From Corynebacterium sp. KPL1814 (lineage in GTDB: Bacteria > Actinomycetota > Actinomycetes > Mycobacteriales > Mycobacteriaceae), in NCBI RefSeq assembly GCF_000478175.1, contig NZ_KI515775.1, positions 244,894 to 308,893 of the forward strand: a stretch of 64,000 nt of DNA, written 5' to 3'. Each line of letters starts with the position of its first letter. Position 1 is the first letter of the stretch. Shown here one piece after another: positions 42,889 through 53,153 of this stretch. The position numbers were made by a program, and so were the translations under genes. Below the pieces are notes generated by a model. The model was not told where the DNA came from. It searched no databases and worked only from the letters and a program-made list of their open reading frames with translations.

Positions 42889-44445
42889 CTAAATCAGGCC
42901 CGGTGCGTCGGCGGTGATTACCTCACCGGTGCGCAGATAGTGCACGCCAATCTCATCGACAGCCTTATTACCCAGCGCAAAGTGCCCGTGGCCGGGGCCG
43001 TGGACGGTGACGACGCGCGATTGCATGGGCTGAGAGAGCGCAGTGTGGTACTGGTACGGGGTCTGCGGATCGCCCGTGCCTTGGAGTTGCAGGGGCTTGG
43101 TGGCAAGGTGCGAGCCATCGAGTGGTGCCCCGCCGGTAACGGGTTCGCGGCCGCCGCAGCCGGCGCCAGATCCATACATGGAATTAACCAGGGAGAAAAT
43201 ATCGCCGGTGACAAAGTTGGACCACAGGTAGGTGGGGAAGAGCCACGGGTTACCGGCGACGGTGTTCTCGTTGCAGACGATGAGATTCTGCATATTCATC
43301 ATCTGGATAACTTGCTGTTGCACCGCGCGGGCAAGCTCCGGATCGTCGACGACATTGAATGGCTTACTGCCGTTTAAGTGCTTGGCAAAGTCATCCCAGT
43401 GCGCAGGCATGGGAACGACCTCGCGGGTCTTGCCCAAAGTCACCGATGCTCGCTGGTCTGCCTGTGGGTTAAGTGCCTTGTCGGCGAGGAATTCTGCCTG
43501 CACGCGCAGCTCACCCGTGGCGGTCATGATATCCGCGCCCGGTAGGCCGGCGAACTCGAGCCCTGGGGGAAGGTCACCGATTTTCGCGTCCGGTGGCAAG
43601 ACCGTGGGGCGGGCGCCGGCTTCCATGGCGACTTTCTGCGACCACTTTTCATAGATCTGGAGCGGAGTAGTGCCCAAGTGGTAGGTGGCGTCATTATCCG
43701 CAATGAACTGGAAAAGATCGTGCAGCGCATTTTCATACCCTTGTTGCTGCGAAGTGAAGATGCCGTTCCATGCCAGCTGCGGGCTCATGCCGGAATCGAG
43801 CAGCACCTTGCCAGTGTGCTGCGGATACTTGGTGGCGTAGGCGGAGCCAAGATAAGTGCCGTAGGATATGCCGGCGATATCGATGACGTCCTCACCCAGC
43901 GCTTGGCGCACCATCTCCCAGTCTTGGGCGGTATTGGCGGTGGTCAAAGAGTTGGTATAGCCAGGGGTATTCTGCTCGCAGGCATCTCGGGTGGCCTTGC
44001 CAATTTGCGTAGTGGCCTCGATGGGATTGAAGTTCGGGGTAGCAGCGCAGTCCACTGGCGTGGAACCGGGCAGCCCGCGCGGCTGGACGCCAATCAGATC
44101 CCATTCGTTGCGAATTTCTTCGGGCCATTCGACGCCATCGTTGCCGGCCCAAGAATAAGCGTCGCCACCAGGGCCACCTGGGTTGGTAAAGAGCGCGCCG
44201 CGGCGCGCGTCTGGCTGTGCCGCGGGTACACGGACAAAGCCGACGCTAATGGTGCCAGCCTCGGGGTTATCGTAGTAGGTAGGCACCTCTATCCGGCCGC
44301 ACTCGGCGCCATCCAGATTGACCTGTGTGGGGCAATCCTCCCAGGCGATTTCTGGATCCGCCGCGGCGGCGGTGGGGGCTGCTACGCCCAGTGCGAGGGC
44401 GCTAGCGCACACTACGGTAGAAATTTTTCGAGAAAAAGAAAGCAT
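42889..44445 (-). CDS. Secreted alpha/beta hydrolase, tripeptidyl aminopeptidase type
   Basis: 518 residues. A Sec signal peptide (about 1-28, KISTVVCASALALGVAAP, ending ...AAAA-DPEI). The alpha/beta hydrolase core carries the nucleophile elbow GISYGTYLG near 195-203, oxyanion region NPGGPGGDAYSW near 90-101, Asp in GTGDPQTPY near 455, and His in GPGHGHFA near 483-490. The C-terminal TAP-like domain is present. This matches secreted proline or tripeptidyl peptidases of actinobacteria. The start codon lies inside a 13-bp inverted repeat (44440-44494) that could control translation. Confidence 0.9.
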   Translation of the reverse strand: MLSFSRKISTVVCASALALGVAAPTAAAADPEIAWEDCPTQVNLDGAECGRIEVPTYYDNPEAGTISVGFVRVPAAQPDARRGALFTNPGGPGGDAYSWAGNDGVEWPEEIRNEWDLIGVQPRGLPGSTPVDCAATPNFNPIEATTQIGKATRDACEQNTPGYTNSLTTANTAQDWEMVRQALGEDVIDIAGISYGTYLGSAYATKYPQHTGKVLLDSGMSPQLAWNGIFTSQQQGYENALHDLFQFIADNDATYHLGTTPLQIYEKWSQKVAMEAGARPTVLPPDAKIGDLPPGLEFAGLPGADIMTATGELRVQAEFLADKALNPQADQRASVTLGKTREVVPMPAHWDDFAKHLNGSKPFNVVDDPELARAVQQQVIQMMNMQNLIVCNENTVAGNPWLFPTYLWSNFVTGDIFSLVNSMYGSGAGCGGREPVTGGAPLDGSHLATKPLQLQGTGDPQTPYQYHTALSQPMQSRVVTVHGPGHGHFALGNKAVDEIGVHYLRTGEVITADAPGLI

Positions 44446-44494
44446 AAGCTAAAGCTCCGACTCCTATAACGTTTGTCAGAGTTAGCTTATGCTT
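44440..44494 (-). promoter_or_regulatory. Inverted repeat enclosing the start codon of the secreted hydrolase
   Basis: Perfect 13-bp arms (44440-44452 and 44482-44494) flank 29 bases that contain the GGAG ribosome site. On the minus strand the ATG at 44445 lies in the second arm, so folding of the mRNA would hide the start codon. It could also be a protein-binding site. Confidence 0.5.
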
Positions 44495-44527
44495 CTTTCA
44501 GGTTCGTGGCAGGAATTTCCACGTGGC

Positions 44528-44548
44528 GGGTGCCCTAACTCGGCACCC
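44528..44548 (-). terminator. Weak hairpin after lutC
   Basis: 7-bp stem GGGTGCC / GGCACCC with a 7-base loop, 9 bases downstream of the lutC stop on the minus strand. No T tract follows, so it is a weak terminator candidate. Confidence 0.35.
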
Positions 44549-44556
44549 CAGCCTCG

Positions 44557-45177
44557 CTACTTCACAATAATCACGATGAGATCGCGCGGGCCGTGCACGC
44601 CCTCGACACGCGAGAGCTCGATATCGGAGGTCGCGGAAGGACCAGAAATCCACGTTGCGGGCTTGTCGGGGTTCATCCGGGAGATGACCTCGGGGATGCC
44701 GTAGACAACCTCGTCGCGGCGGACGATGCAGATGTGACGGTCCGGTACCAGCGTCAGCGCGCGGCGGCCGCAGCGGGAATCGGACTGCAGCACGATGGTG
44801 CCGGTCTGTGCGGAGGACACGAGGGATTCGGTGACAACGGCATCGGCATCGTCAAGCTCGCGCGGATCCGCATCCTCGTCGTCCGGGCGGGCCGGAAGGC
44901 CATCAAAAAGATCGGCATTCATGCCCGGGGCGTAGCGGATGTCCTTACAGTTGCGATCGCTGACGATGGAATCCAGCGTCTTTTTGAGATCGCTTTCCTC
45001 CGTGACGTGGACTTCCGCCTTGTAATCCTCGAGGCGATCGACCAGCATCTCGCGCAGCTCATCATCATTCAGTGTGCCTTCGCGCTGGTATTCGCGGGGC
45101 ACATCGACGTGATCTGGGAGCCCAGCCTGCTTCTGTGCCGAACGAATGCGGTTTAGGATGTCTTGTTTTGCGCTCAC
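44557..45177 (-). CDS. lutC: Lactate utilisation protein LutC (LUD domain)
   Basis: 206 residues with an LUD domain. Third part of the LutABC iron-sulphur system that oxidises L-lactate to pyruvate in Bacillus and other bacteria. Family segments are DAVVTESLVSSAQTGTIVL and GRRALTLVPDRHICIV. GTG start at 45177; it overlaps the lutB stop by 3 bases (GTGA), so translation is coupled. No membrane segment; cytosolic. Confidence 0.93.
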   Translation of the reverse strand: MSAKQDILNRIRSAQKQAGLPDHVDVPREYQREGTLNDDELREMLVDRLEDYKAEVHVTEESDLKKTLDSIVSDRNCKDIRYAPGMNADLFDGLPARPDDEDADPRELDDADAVVTESLVSSAQTGTIVLQSDSRCGRRALTLVPDRHICIVRRDEVVYGIPEVISRMNPDKPATWISGPSATSDIELSRVEGVHGPRDLIVIIVK

Positions 45178-46679
45178 TTGGAGGCCTCCTTACGGGCATT
45201 GGACAGCAACTCTTTGCCTTCTTCGGAGTCGAACCATTGGCGGAAGGATTTCTTCGGCGGAATCGCGGTATCGCGGCCATCGGACCAACCGGACATAAAT
45301 AGCGGCAGCGACTCGATGGTGCCGTTGAATCCGCCCATTACGCGGCCAAGCGCCACGAGGTGGGTGACCTTATCCCACATCTTCGGGTTGTCCCAGAGCA
45401 GCTGCACCGTCTTGAAGAGCTTCGGCTCAATCGGGGAGGCAGCGTGGGTGACCTTCTGATGGCGGTTTTCCAAGATGACATCAGAAAGCGGAATCTTGAC
45501 TGGGCATACATCGTCGCAGCGCCCGCACAGCGAGCAGGCGTACGGCAGGCTAGCCGATGGATCGTTGTGGTCCTTCATGCCGGTGAGCTGCGGGGTCAGC
45601 GAGATACCGATGGGGCCCGGGTACACGGAGCCGTAGGCGTGTCCGCCGGCGCGCTCGTACACGGGGCAGACATTGAGGCAGGCCGAGCAACGGATGCACT
45701 TCAGCGCCTGGTGCCCAACGGGCGAAGACAGCGCTGCGGTGCGCCCATTATCCAGCAAGACGATGTGGAAGTTCTGCGGGCCATCGCCCTCTGTCACACC
45801 GGACCACATGGAGGTATACGGGTTCATGCGCTCCGCGGTGGAGGAACGAGGCAGCAGCTGCAGGAAGACTTCCAGGTCCTGGAAGGTAGGCACGAGCTTT
45901 TCGATGCCCATGACGGTAATCAGCGTTTCCGGCAACGTCACGCACATGCGGCCATTGCCCTCAGATTCCACTACGTTAACCGTGCCGGTTTCTGCCACAC
46001 CGAAGTTGGCGCCGGAAATGGCGACCTTGGCCTTCATGAACTGCTGGCGCAGGAACTGACGGGATGCCTCGGCCAATTCAGCGGGCTCAGCCTTCAGCGA
46101 GTCATCGGTATTGGGCATCTTATCGACGAAGATATCGCGAATTTCCGCGCGGTTGCGGTGAATTGCGGGCACCAAAATGTGCGATGGCATATCGTCACCA
46201 AGCTGGACGATGAGCTCTGCCAAGTCGGTTTCCTGAGCGTGGATTCCGGCCTCTTCGAGGTGCTCGTTCAAGCCGATTTCCTGGGTAGCCATAGACTTAA
46301 CCTTGACCACGTCGGTCTCACCCGTTTCGCGGATGAGACCTTCAATGATCTCGTTGGCTTCCTTGGCATCGCGGGCCCAGTGGACGATGCCGCCGCGGTC
46401 CGACACTGCCTTTTCAAATTGCTCGAGCAGTTCCGGCATGCGGGCGGTGACGTCCTCTTTGAGGGCAGAACCGGCGTTGCGGAGCAGCTCCCAGTCATCC
46501 ACTTCCTGCACGGTGTTGGCGCGCTTTTCGCGGATGGTGGTGGTCGCGTGCTGCAGGTTGTGGCGCTGGGTAGCGTTATTCAGTCCGACGTGCGCGAGCG
46601 GGACAAAGGCCTTGCTGCCACGCAGGTTGCCGTAGCCTTCAGGGGCCCGTGGTGGGGTGGTGTCGAGGAAAGAGGTCAT
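45174..46679 (-). CDS. lutB: Lactate utilisation iron-sulphur protein LutB
   Basis: About 501 residues. An LUD domain at about 70-300 is followed by two 4Fe-4S motifs, CIRCSACLNVCPVYE near 325-339 and CSLCGRCDDVCPVKIP near 380-395, and a C-terminal DUF3390-like region. It passes electrons within the LutABC complex. The ATG at 46679 overlaps the lutA stop (TAATG); the frame is open 15 codons further upstream, but the overlap fits coupled translation. Confidence 0.94.
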   Translation of the reverse strand: MTSFLDTTPPRAPEGYGNLRGSKAFVPLAHVGLNNATQRHNLQHATTTIREKRANTVQEVDDWELLRNAGSALKEDVTARMPELLEQFEKAVSDRGGIVHWARDAKEANEIIEGLIRETGETDVVKVKSMATQEIGLNEHLEEAGIHAQETDLAELIVQLGDDMPSHILVPAIHRNRAEIRDIFVDKMPNTDDSLKAEPAELAEASRQFLRQQFMKAKVAISGANFGVAETGTVNVVESEGNGRMCVTLPETLITVMGIEKLVPTFQDLEVFLQLLPRSSTAERMNPYTSMWSGVTEGDGPQNFHIVLLDNGRTAALSSPVGHQALKCIRCSACLNVCPVYERAGGHAYGSVYPGPIGISLTPQLTGMKDHNDPSASLPYACSLCGRCDDVCPVKIPLSDVILENRHQKVTHAASPIEPKLFKTVQLLWDNPKMWDKVTHLVALGRVMGGFNGTIESLPLFMSGWSDGRDTAIPPKKSFRQWFDSEEGKELLSNARKEASK

Positions 46680-47464
46680 TAGAGCATCGTCTCCTTGGAG
46701 TATGCTGCGGAGTCTGGCTGCCATGGGTGTTCCTTGGTGGAAGCCAAAATCTCAGCCATGTGTAGGGCGCGAATGCCGGAGCGCTGGCGGTGGAGCGCGC
46801 CGCCGATATTCATCAGGCACGACGAGTCACCAGCGGTAACGTACTCGGCCTTGGTGTCTTTAATGTGGCGGGTTTTATCGGAGACCATTGCCTGGGACAC
46901 CTCCGCATTCTTCAGGGCAAAGGTGCCGCCGAAGCCGCAGCATTCTTCGCTATTGGCTAGCGGTGCCAAGTCGATGCCCTCGACTTCTTGCAAAAGCTTG
47001 TAGGGGCGGTCTTCCAGCTTGAGAAAGCGCAGGCCGTGGCAGGCAGAGTGGTAAGTCACTCGGTGTGGGAAGAAAGCGCCGACATTGGTCACGCCTTCAA
47101 TATCGACCAAAAATTCCGTGAGATCGTAGGTCTTTTGTGCGGTCTTTTGCGCGCCATCGACATCGGCGGACGTGCCGAAGCGGTCAGCAATGCTTTCGTG
47201 GCGGTCGCGAACTGCCGCCACGCAGGAACCGGAGGCGGCCACGACGTAGTCAATGGAAGGATCTGCGAAGGCATCCGCATAAGAGCGGATCATCCCCAGC
47301 GTTTCCTTTTGATAGCCGGTGTTGATGTGCATCTGGCCGCAGCAGGTTTGCTCCTCCGGAAGGACAACTTCGTGACCTAACCGGGAGAGAACCAATGCCG
47401 TCGCCTTTTGGACGTCCGGGAAAAGGGTGTCACCAATGCAAGTAGAAAAAAGCGCAATGCGCAT
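46679..47464 (-). CDS. lutA: Lactate utilisation protein LutA (CCG domain)
   Basis: 261 residues with two CCG-type cysteine-rich motifs, TCCGQMHINTGY near 41-52 and EECCGFGGTFALK near 175-187, which bind an Fe-S cluster as in heterodisulphide reductase. First gene of lutABC. ATG at 47464 with AAGGAG 6 bases upstream. A palindromic site 52-64 bases upstream may be the operator. Confidence 0.93.
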   Translation of the reverse strand: MRIALFSTCIGDTLFPDVQKATALVLSRLGHEVVLPEEQTCCGQMHINTGYQKETLGMIRSYADAFADPSIDYVVAASGSCVAAVRDRHESIADRFGTSADVDGAQKTAQKTYDLTEFLVDIEGVTNVGAFFPHRVTYHSACHGLRFLKLEDRPYKLLQEVEGIDLAPLANSEECCGFGGTFALKNAEVSQAMVSDKTRHIKDTKAEYVTAGDSSCLMNIGGALHRQRSGIRALHMAEILASTKEHPWQPDSAAYSKETML

Positions 47465-47515
47465 ACGGTGCTCCTTATTAGTTTTAAGTCATGGAGGTGT
47501 AACTAACCCTACACA

Positions 47516-47528
47516 TTCACCACGTGAA
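47516..47528. promoter_or_regulatory. Palindromic operator candidate for lutABC
   Basis: TTCACCACGTGAA is a perfect inverted repeat (TTCAC-CAC-GTGAA), about 52 bases upstream of lutA and 160 upstream of argS. A second GTGAATCAC follows at 47536-47544. A GntR- or LldR-type regulator could bind, but the family motif is not an exact match. Confidence 0.35.
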
Positions 47529-47687
47529 ATGTAGTGTGAATCACGTTCTACCAGCATATATTTTGTAATATATATCGCAATATAGGTTTGCCTAAGAGGT
47601 CTATTAAATGGCCAATTTCCGCCCTCGGAAACGTTAGCCAGTGCTTCTTTTCGCACGTGTCGGGGCAGTGAACTAGACTCTTGCCAC

Positions 47688-49340
47688 ATGACTCCAGCTG
47701 ATTTGGCCACCTTAGTTAAAGAATCCGCCACCGAGGTCATGGCAGAACATGACCTAGACGCGTCCGTATTGCCGGAATCTGTCACGGTAGAGCGCCCCCG
47801 CAACCCAGAACACGGTGACTACGCCACCAACCTTGCTTTGCAGGTGGCCAAGAAAGCCGGCGCGAATCCGCGCGAATTTGGTGGCTGGTTAGCGCAAAAA
47901 TTGGCCCAGCACGATGCCATTGCAGAGGCCGATATTGCCGGTCCTGGCTTTATTAATATCCGCTTAGCCGCCGCTGCCCAGGGTGAGATCGTCGCCCAGA
48001 TTTTGCAGGCAGGCGCGGACTATGGTTCTAATGACTCCTTTGCGGGCAAGAAGATTAACCTGGAATTCGTATCCGCCAATCCCACCGGTCCGATTCACTT
48101 GGGCGGTACACGCTGGGCCGCCGTCGGTGATTCATTGGGCAGGGTTCTCACGGCTTCTGGTGCAGAGGTCACCCGCGAGTACTACTTCAACGATCACGGC
48201 GGCCAGATTGACCGCTTCTCGCGTTCCCTTGTTGCCGCAGCGAAGGGCGAACCCACGCCGGAGGATGGCTACGGCGGAGATTATATTCGTGACATCGCAA
48301 ACGCGGTTTTGGAAAAGAACCCAAGCGCGCTCGAGGGCGATGCTGCGCAGGTGCAAGAGGCCTTCCGCGCCGATGGCGTGGAGATGATGTTCGCCCAGAT
48401 TAAGCAGTCTCTGCATGAATTCGGCGTGGATTTTGATGTCTACTTCCACGAAAATTCGCTCTTTGAATCTGGGGCGGTAGATAAGGCTCTTGAGACCCTT
48501 AAGTCTGAAGGCCACCTTTATGAGGCTGACAATGCGTGGTGGCTAAAGTCCACCGATTATGGCGATTCTAAGGATCGCGTCGTGGTGAAATCAGACGGCA
48601 ATGCGGCGTATATCGCCGGCGATATCGCCTATGTGGCCGATAAATTCGACCGCGGTCACGACCTCAATATTTACATGTTGGGCGCTGACCACCACGGTTA
48701 TGTCCCGCGCTTGAAGGCGGCGGCAGCCGCCTTGGGTTATGACGCCGATGGTGTCGAGGTGCTCATTGGCCAAATGGTCAACCTGCTGCGCGATGGCAAG
48801 CCGGTGCGCATGTCCAAGCGCGCGGGCACCGTAATCACCATCGAGGACTTGGTTGCCGCCATCGGTGTCGATGCATCACGGTATTCGCTGGTGCGCTCTT
48901 CCGTGGATCAGTCCATCGATATCGACCTGGGCCTGTGGGAGTCGCAGTCCTCGGATAATCCGGTCTACTACGTGCAATACGGGCACGCCCGGTTGTGCTC
49001 GATTGGGCGCAAGGCTGCGGAGTTGGGGGTTAGCTCCGAGGACGCAGACCTGTCGCTGCTGGAGCATGAGCGCGAAGGCGACCTCATCCGCACTCTGGGT
49101 GAGTTCCCTGCAGTGGTAGCGGATGCCGCCGAGCTGCGCGAGCCGCACCGCGTGGCGCGCTATGCTGAAGAGTTGGCTGGTGTGTTCCACCGCTTCTATG
49201 ACACCTGCCAGGTTTTGCCCAAGGCAGGGGAGGAAGAGCAGCCCATCCACAGCGCTCGCCTTGCGTTGGCGGAAGCATCCCGCGTCGTCCTGTCCAATGC
49301 CTTGACCATGGTTGGCGTGAACGCACCGGAGAAGATGTAA
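47688..49340 (+). CDS. argS: Arginyl-tRNA synthetase
   Basis: 550 residues, class I synthetase that charges tRNA-Arg. The HIGH-type motif is in [10 protein letters not shown] near 130-139 and the KMSKR-type motif is RMSKRAGT near 374. The N-terminal ArgRS-specific domain (about 1-90) and the C-terminal anticodon-binding domain are both complete. lysA begins at the base after its stop codon, the known argS-lysA arrangement of corynebacteria. Confidence 0.97.
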   Translation: MTPADLATLVKESATEVMAEHDLDASVLPESVTVERPRNPEHGDYATNLALQVAKKAGANPREFGGWLAQKLAQHDAIAEADIAGPGFINIRLAAAAQGEIVAQILQAGADYGSNDSFAGKKINLEFVSANPTGPIHLGGTRWAAVGDSLGRVLTASGAEVTREYYFNDHGGQIDRFSRSLVAAAKGEPTPEDGYGGDYIRDIANAVLEKNPSALEGDAAQVQEAFRADGVEMMFAQIKQSLHEFGVDFDVYFHENSLFESGAVDKALETLKSEGHLYEADNAWWLKSTDYGDSKDRVVVKSDGNAAYIAGDIAYVADKFDRGHDLNIYMLGADHHGYVPRLKAAAAALGYDADGVEVLIGQMVNLLRDGKPVRMSKRAGTVITIEDLVAAIGVDASRYSLVRSSVDQSIDIDLGLWESQSSDNPVYYVQYGHARLCSIGRKAAELGVSSEDADLSLLEHEREGDLIRTLGEFPAVVADAAELREPHRVARYAEELAGVFHRFYDTCQVLPKAGEEEQPIHSARLALAEASRVVLSNALTMVGVNAPEKM

Positions 49341-50678
49341 ATGACTGATTTCAATGAGCTTCCCGCCCACGTGTGGCCGCGGAATGCGAGCCGCCAGGAA
49401 GACGGCGTAGTTACCGTAGCGGAAGTCCCCTTGCCGGACTTGGCAGAAGAGTTCCAGACCCCGCTGTACGTCTTCGATGAAGACGACTTCCGCTCCCGCT
49501 GCCAAGACATGGCCCGCGCCTTCGGTGGGCCTGAGCACGTGCACTATGCCTCCAAGGCATTCATTTCCAAAAAGGTAGTGCAGTGGGTCAACGAAGAGGG
49601 CCTGTGCCTCGATGCTGCGGCGCTCAATGAGCTAAAGATTGCGCTCGCCGCCGAGTTCCCAGCCGCGCGCATTACGGCGCACGGCAATAATAAGGACGAG
49701 GAATACCTGCGCCTGTGCGTGGATGCGGGCGTGGGCCACGTGGTCATCGATAATGAGCAGGAACTCGAAGAGCTCAACCGCATCGCCGGCGAGGCAGGCG
49801 TGGTGCAGCCGGTAATGATTCGCGTCAAGCCGGGTGTGGACGCTCATACCCATGAATTCATCGCCACCTCGCACGAGGACCAGAAATTCGGTATTTCCCT
49901 GGCCACGGGCGCGGCCTTCGCCGCCGCTAAGCGCTGCCTTGAGGTGAATAACCTCCGCTTGAGCGGCCTGCATTGCCACGTGGGCTCCCAGGTCTTCAAT
50001 GCCGAGGGTTTCAAACTCGCCGCAGAGCGCGTGCTGGAGCTCTACCGCCAAATCCACACCGAGCTGGGCGTTGACCTAGCCGAGCTGGACTTGGGCGGCG
50101 GCTTTGGTATTCCGTATATGCCCTACGAGGAAGCCCTGAATATTGACCGCGTGGCCCAGGACATGCTGCGGGCAGTGGACCAAACCGCGGAAGAACTCGA
50201 CATTAAGGCGCCGTTCCTCCTCGTGGAGCCGGGGCGCTCCTTGGTGGCGGGGTCTGCCGTGACCGTCTACCGCGTGGGTACGGTTAAGGATGTGGAAACC
50301 GGCAAGGCCGATTTGCCGGTGCGCCGGTATATCTCCATTGATGGGGGAATGTCCGATAATATCCGCCCCGCCCTCTACGGTTCCGAATACGATGTGCGCC
50401 TGGTTAACCGCTTTAGCGACGGCGAGATGGTGCCCTCGCGCATCGTGGGCTTCCACTGCGAATCCGGCGATATCCTGCTGGAGGAAGGCGAATTGCCCAA
50501 TGATATCCAGCCGGGAGACCTGCTCGCCTTCGCGGCGACCGGTGGGTATCAGTACATGATGTCGTCGCGGTACAACGGCGCGGTGCGCCCAGCTGTGGTT
50601 GCAACGCGCGTGGGAAATACCAAGCCCATGCTGCGGCGCGAAACCATCGAGGATCTCTTGTCCTTGGAAGTGGATTAA
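49341..50678 (+). CDS. lysA: Diaminopimelate decarboxylase
   Basis: 445 residues. A PLP enzyme that makes L-lysine from meso-diaminopimelate. The PLP Lys is in HYASKAF near 68-74, with HCHVGSQV near 212-219, the phosphate-binding [10 protein letters not shown] and the active-site CESGD near 374. It sits directly behind argS, with which it forms an operon, and a terminator follows. Confidence 0.97.
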   Translation: MTDFNELPAHVWPRNASRQEDGVVTVAEVPLPDLAEEFQTPLYVFDEDDFRSRCQDMARAFGGPEHVHYASKAFISKKVVQWVNEEGLCLDAAALNELKIALAAEFPAARITAHGNNKDEEYLRLCVDAGVGHVVIDNEQELEELNRIAGEAGVVQPVMIRVKPGVDAHTHEFIATSHEDQKFGISLATGAAFAAAKRCLEVNNLRLSGLHCHVGSQVFNAEGFKLAAERVLELYRQIHTELGVDLAELDLGGGFGIPYMPYEEALNIDRVAQDMLRAVDQTAEELDIKAPFLLVEPGRSLVAGSAVTVYRVGTVKDVETGKADLPVRRYISIDGGMSDNIRPALYGSEYDVRLVNRFSDGEMVPSRIVGFHCESGDILLEEGELPNDIQPGDLLAFAATGGYQYMMSSRYNGAVRPAVVATRVGNTKPMLRRETIEDLLSLEVD

Positions 50679-50687
50679 GCCAGTTCT

Positions 50688-50735
50688 ACCCCCGTAACGC
50701 AGGGGCCGCAATCGGCCCGTGCGGCGGGGGTTTTC
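50688..50735 (+). terminator. Intrinsic terminator after lysA
   Basis: Two nested stems: outer ACCCCC (50688-50693) with GGGGGT (50726-50731) and inner GGGCC (50703-50707) with GGCCC (50714-50718), followed by TTTTCT. It begins 10 bases after the lysA stop. Confidence 0.75.
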
Positions 50736-50773
50736 TGTAGCTGAACGAATATTATCCCCCGCATGTCGCAATA

Positions 50774-50795
50774 TAGACAGCTCGTTCTGTATAGT
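50774..50795 (+). promoter_or_regulatory. Candidate hom promoter with McbR-like site
   Basis: TATAGT at 50790-50795 fits a -10 element. Immediately upstream, TAGAC-N6-TTCTG (50774-50789) resembles the McbR motif TAGAC-N6-GTCTA known to control hom in C. glutamicum, with a perfect left half and a 3-of-5 right half. Confidence 0.35.
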
Positions 50796-50856
50796 GTCCT
50801 GTAGCCGCTTAAAGCGGGAGACATTTTCCACCACTTAATCGACATGGAGACGGACT

Positions 50857-52200
50857 ATGGATGCTTCAAACAGTGAGCTACAGCTACATTCGCGTACCGG
50901 CAAGGGTGAAGGCGAAACCGTTGGCATCGCGCTGCTTGGATTCGGCACCGTGGGCGCGGAAGTTTTCCGCCTCTTAGATGAAAATGCGGATGCCTTTGCT
51001 CATCGCATCGGTGGGCCAGCAGAGATCCGTGGCATCGCCATCCAGAATAAAAACAAGCTGCGCCCAGGCGTGCCCAACGAGTTGCTGACCGATGATGCCA
51101 AGGCACTGATCTCCCGCGATGATATCGACTTGGTGGTGGAGGTCATCGGCGGGATCGATTTCCCGCGCGAGTTGGTTTTGACCGCGCTTAATTCCGGCAA
51201 GTCCGTGGTGACGGCGAATAAGGCGCTCGTTGCCGCGCACGCTGATGAATTGGCCGAGGCCGCGGAACGCTCCGGCGTTGACCTGTACTTTGAAGCCGCC
51301 GTGGCCGCAGCCATCCCCGTCGTGGGTATGCTGCGCCGCTCCCTGGCGGGCGACCAGATTGAGCGCATCTCCGGCATCGTCAACGGCACGACCAACTACA
51401 TCTTGGATGCCATGGAATCCACCGGAGCCACCTATGACGAGGCCTTGGCGGAAGCCACCCGCTTGGGCTATGCCGAGGCGGATCCCACCGCGGACGTGGA
51501 GGGCCACGACGCGGCGTCCAAGGCCGCCATCATGGCCTCCATCGGCTTCCACACCCGCGTGAAGTTCGAGGACGTGCACTGCGAGGGAATTACCGATATC
51601 ACGGCAGACGATATTGCCGCGGCAAACGATGCCGGCTATTCCATCAAGCTGCTGGCCATTTGTGAGCGCCTGCGCCGCGAGGATGGATCCGAAGTGGTCA
51701 ATGCGCGCGTGCACCCGACCCTGGTGGCCAAGGAGCACCCGCTGGCTACCGTCAGCGAGTCCTACAACGCCATCTTTGTCGAGGCTGAGGCAGCCGGCTC
51801 GCTCATGTTCTACGGCAATGGTGCCGGCGGCAACCCCACCGCTTCGGCCGTGCTTGGCGATGTCGTCGGTGCCGCCCGCAATATCGTCCACGGCGGTCGC
51901 GCGCCTGGCGAGAATACCTACGCCAACTTGCCGATTGCGGACTTCGGCGAGGTCGATACCCGCTTCCACATCGATATGGAAGTCCAAGATCGCGCTGGCG
52001 TTTTGGAGGTCATCTCCGCGCTTTTCGCACAGCATGGGGTATCCCTGCGCACCGTGCGCCAAGAGGACGGCGAGGACACCGCGCGCCTTATCGTGGTCAC
52101 CCACGCCGCCAAGGAAGCGACCCTGGAAAACATCGTCTCCGCCTTGGGCGAGCTCGATGAGGTCAAGGCCGTTCATTCGGTCATCCGCTTGGGCAGCTAA
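50857..52200 (+). CDS. hom: Homoserine dehydrogenase
   Basis: 447 residues. Reduces aspartate semialdehyde to homoserine, at the branch to threonine and methionine. The NAD(P) site [12 protein letters not shown] is near 26-37, the catalytic region holds [10 protein letters not shown] and [13 protein letters not shown], and an ACT domain (about 365-445, [17 protein letters not shown]) gives feedback control by threonine. GGAGA precedes the ATG. thrB follows after 23 bases, the hom-thrB operon of corynebacteria. Confidence 0.97.
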   Translation: MDASNSELQLHSRTGKGEGETVGIALLGFGTVGAEVFRLLDENADAFAHRIGGPAEIRGIAIQNKNKLRPGVPNELLTDDAKALISRDDIDLVVEVIGGIDFPRELVLTALNSGKSVVTANKALVAAHADELAEAAERSGVDLYFEAAVAAAIPVVGMLRRSLAGDQIERISGIVNGTTNYILDAMESTGATYDEALAEATRLGYAEADPTADVEGHDAASKAAIMASIGFHTRVKFEDVHCEGITDITADDIAAANDAGYSIKLLAICERLRREDGSEVVNARVHPTLVAKEHPLATVSESYNAIFVEAEAAGSLMFYGNGAGGNPTASAVLGDVVGAARNIVHGGRAPGENTYANLPIADFGEVDTRFHIDMEVQDRAGVLEVISALFAQHGVSLRTVRQEDGEDTARLIVVTHAAKEATLENIVSALGELDEVKAVHSVIRLGS

Positions 52201-52223
52201 ACCGGTTCGATATATTAGTCACC

Positions 52224-53153
52224 ATGAGCATCGAAGTTGAAGTCGGCACCAAAGCGATAGTCACCGTTCCTGCCTCCACGGCGAACCTGGGGCCGGGATA
52301 TGACACCCTGGGCATGTCATTGAGCATGTATGATACCGCCGAGGTGGAGGTCATTCCCTCCGGCCTCGAGGTGGAGATTTTTGGTGAGGGGGCAGAAGAC
52401 CTCCCGCGCGATGGATCGCACCTTATGGTCAAGGCCATCCGCTCCGCGCTATCTGCCGCCGAAGCCACGGTGCCGGGGTTGCGCGTGGTTTCGCATAATA
52501 CGATTCCCCAATCGCGCGGCCTGGGTTCTTCGGCGTCTACGGCGGTCGCCGGCGTGGCAGCCGGCAATGCCTTGGCGGGCAACCCACTCACCCAAGATCA
52601 GCTCGTGCAATTGTCTTCGGCGTTTGAGGGCCACCCGGATAATGCCGCGGCCTCGGTACTGGGCAGTGCTGTGGTCTCGTGGACGACGGTTCCTGTCGAT
52701 GGCCGCTCCCTGCCGGAATACAAGGCCGCCACCATCAACGTGCACCCCGATATTCGGGCGACCGCGCTGGTGCCGGATTCCCACGCCTCCACCCAGGCGG
52801 TGCGTCGCGTGCTGCCTTCGCACGTGACGCATTCCGATGCCGCCTTTAACGTCTCCCGCACCGCCGTCCAGGTAGCCGCGTTGCAGAACTACCCGGAACT
52901 TTTGTGGGAAGGCACCCGCGACCGTTTGCACCAGCCGTATCGCGCCGGCGTGCTGCCGGTGACCGCGGAGTGGGTGAACCGCCTGCGCAATCGCGGATAC
53001 GCCGCCTATCTTTCCGGGGCGGGGCCGACGGTGATGGTGCTGCACACGGAGGACATCGACGAGAGCATACTTGATGATGCCCGCGAGCAGGGCCTGCGCG
53101 TCTTCGATCTCAAGGTCGCGGGACCGGTCCGCGTGGAAGTTACACAGGCTTAA
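52224..53153 (+). CDS. thrB: Homoserine kinase
   Basis: 309-residue GHMP kinase that phosphorylates homoserine for threonine synthesis. The GHMP glycine-rich loop is [17 protein letters not shown] near 93-109; [15 protein letters not shown] near 16-30 and [10 protein letters not shown] near 262-271 are the other family motifs. The stop overlaps the convergent regulator gene by 14 bases. Confidence 0.96.
   Translation: MSIEVEVGTKAIVTVPASTANLGPGYDTLGMSLSMYDTAEVEVIPSGLEVEIFGEGAEDLPRDGSHLMVKAIRSALSAAEATVPGLRVVSHNTIPQSRGLGSSASTAVAGVAAGNALAGNPLTQDQLVQLSSAFEGHPDNAAASVLGSAVVSWTTVPVDGRSLPEYKAATINVHPDIRATALVPDSHASTQAVRRVLPSHVTHSDAAFNVSRTAVQVAALQNYPELLWEGTRDRLHQPYRAGVLPVTAEWVNRLRNRGYAAYLSGAGPTVMVLHTEDIDESILDDAREQGLRVFDLKVAGPVRVEVTQA

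Noticed and set aside
42668..42892. Plus-strand open frame of 74 codons
   Set aside because: It is the antisense reading of tRNA-Arg and gives the well-known false peptide PTGIEPATFGTGNRCSN.
50974..52176. Long minus-strand open frame inside hom
   Set aside because: Shadow frame; hom is complete with all family motifs.
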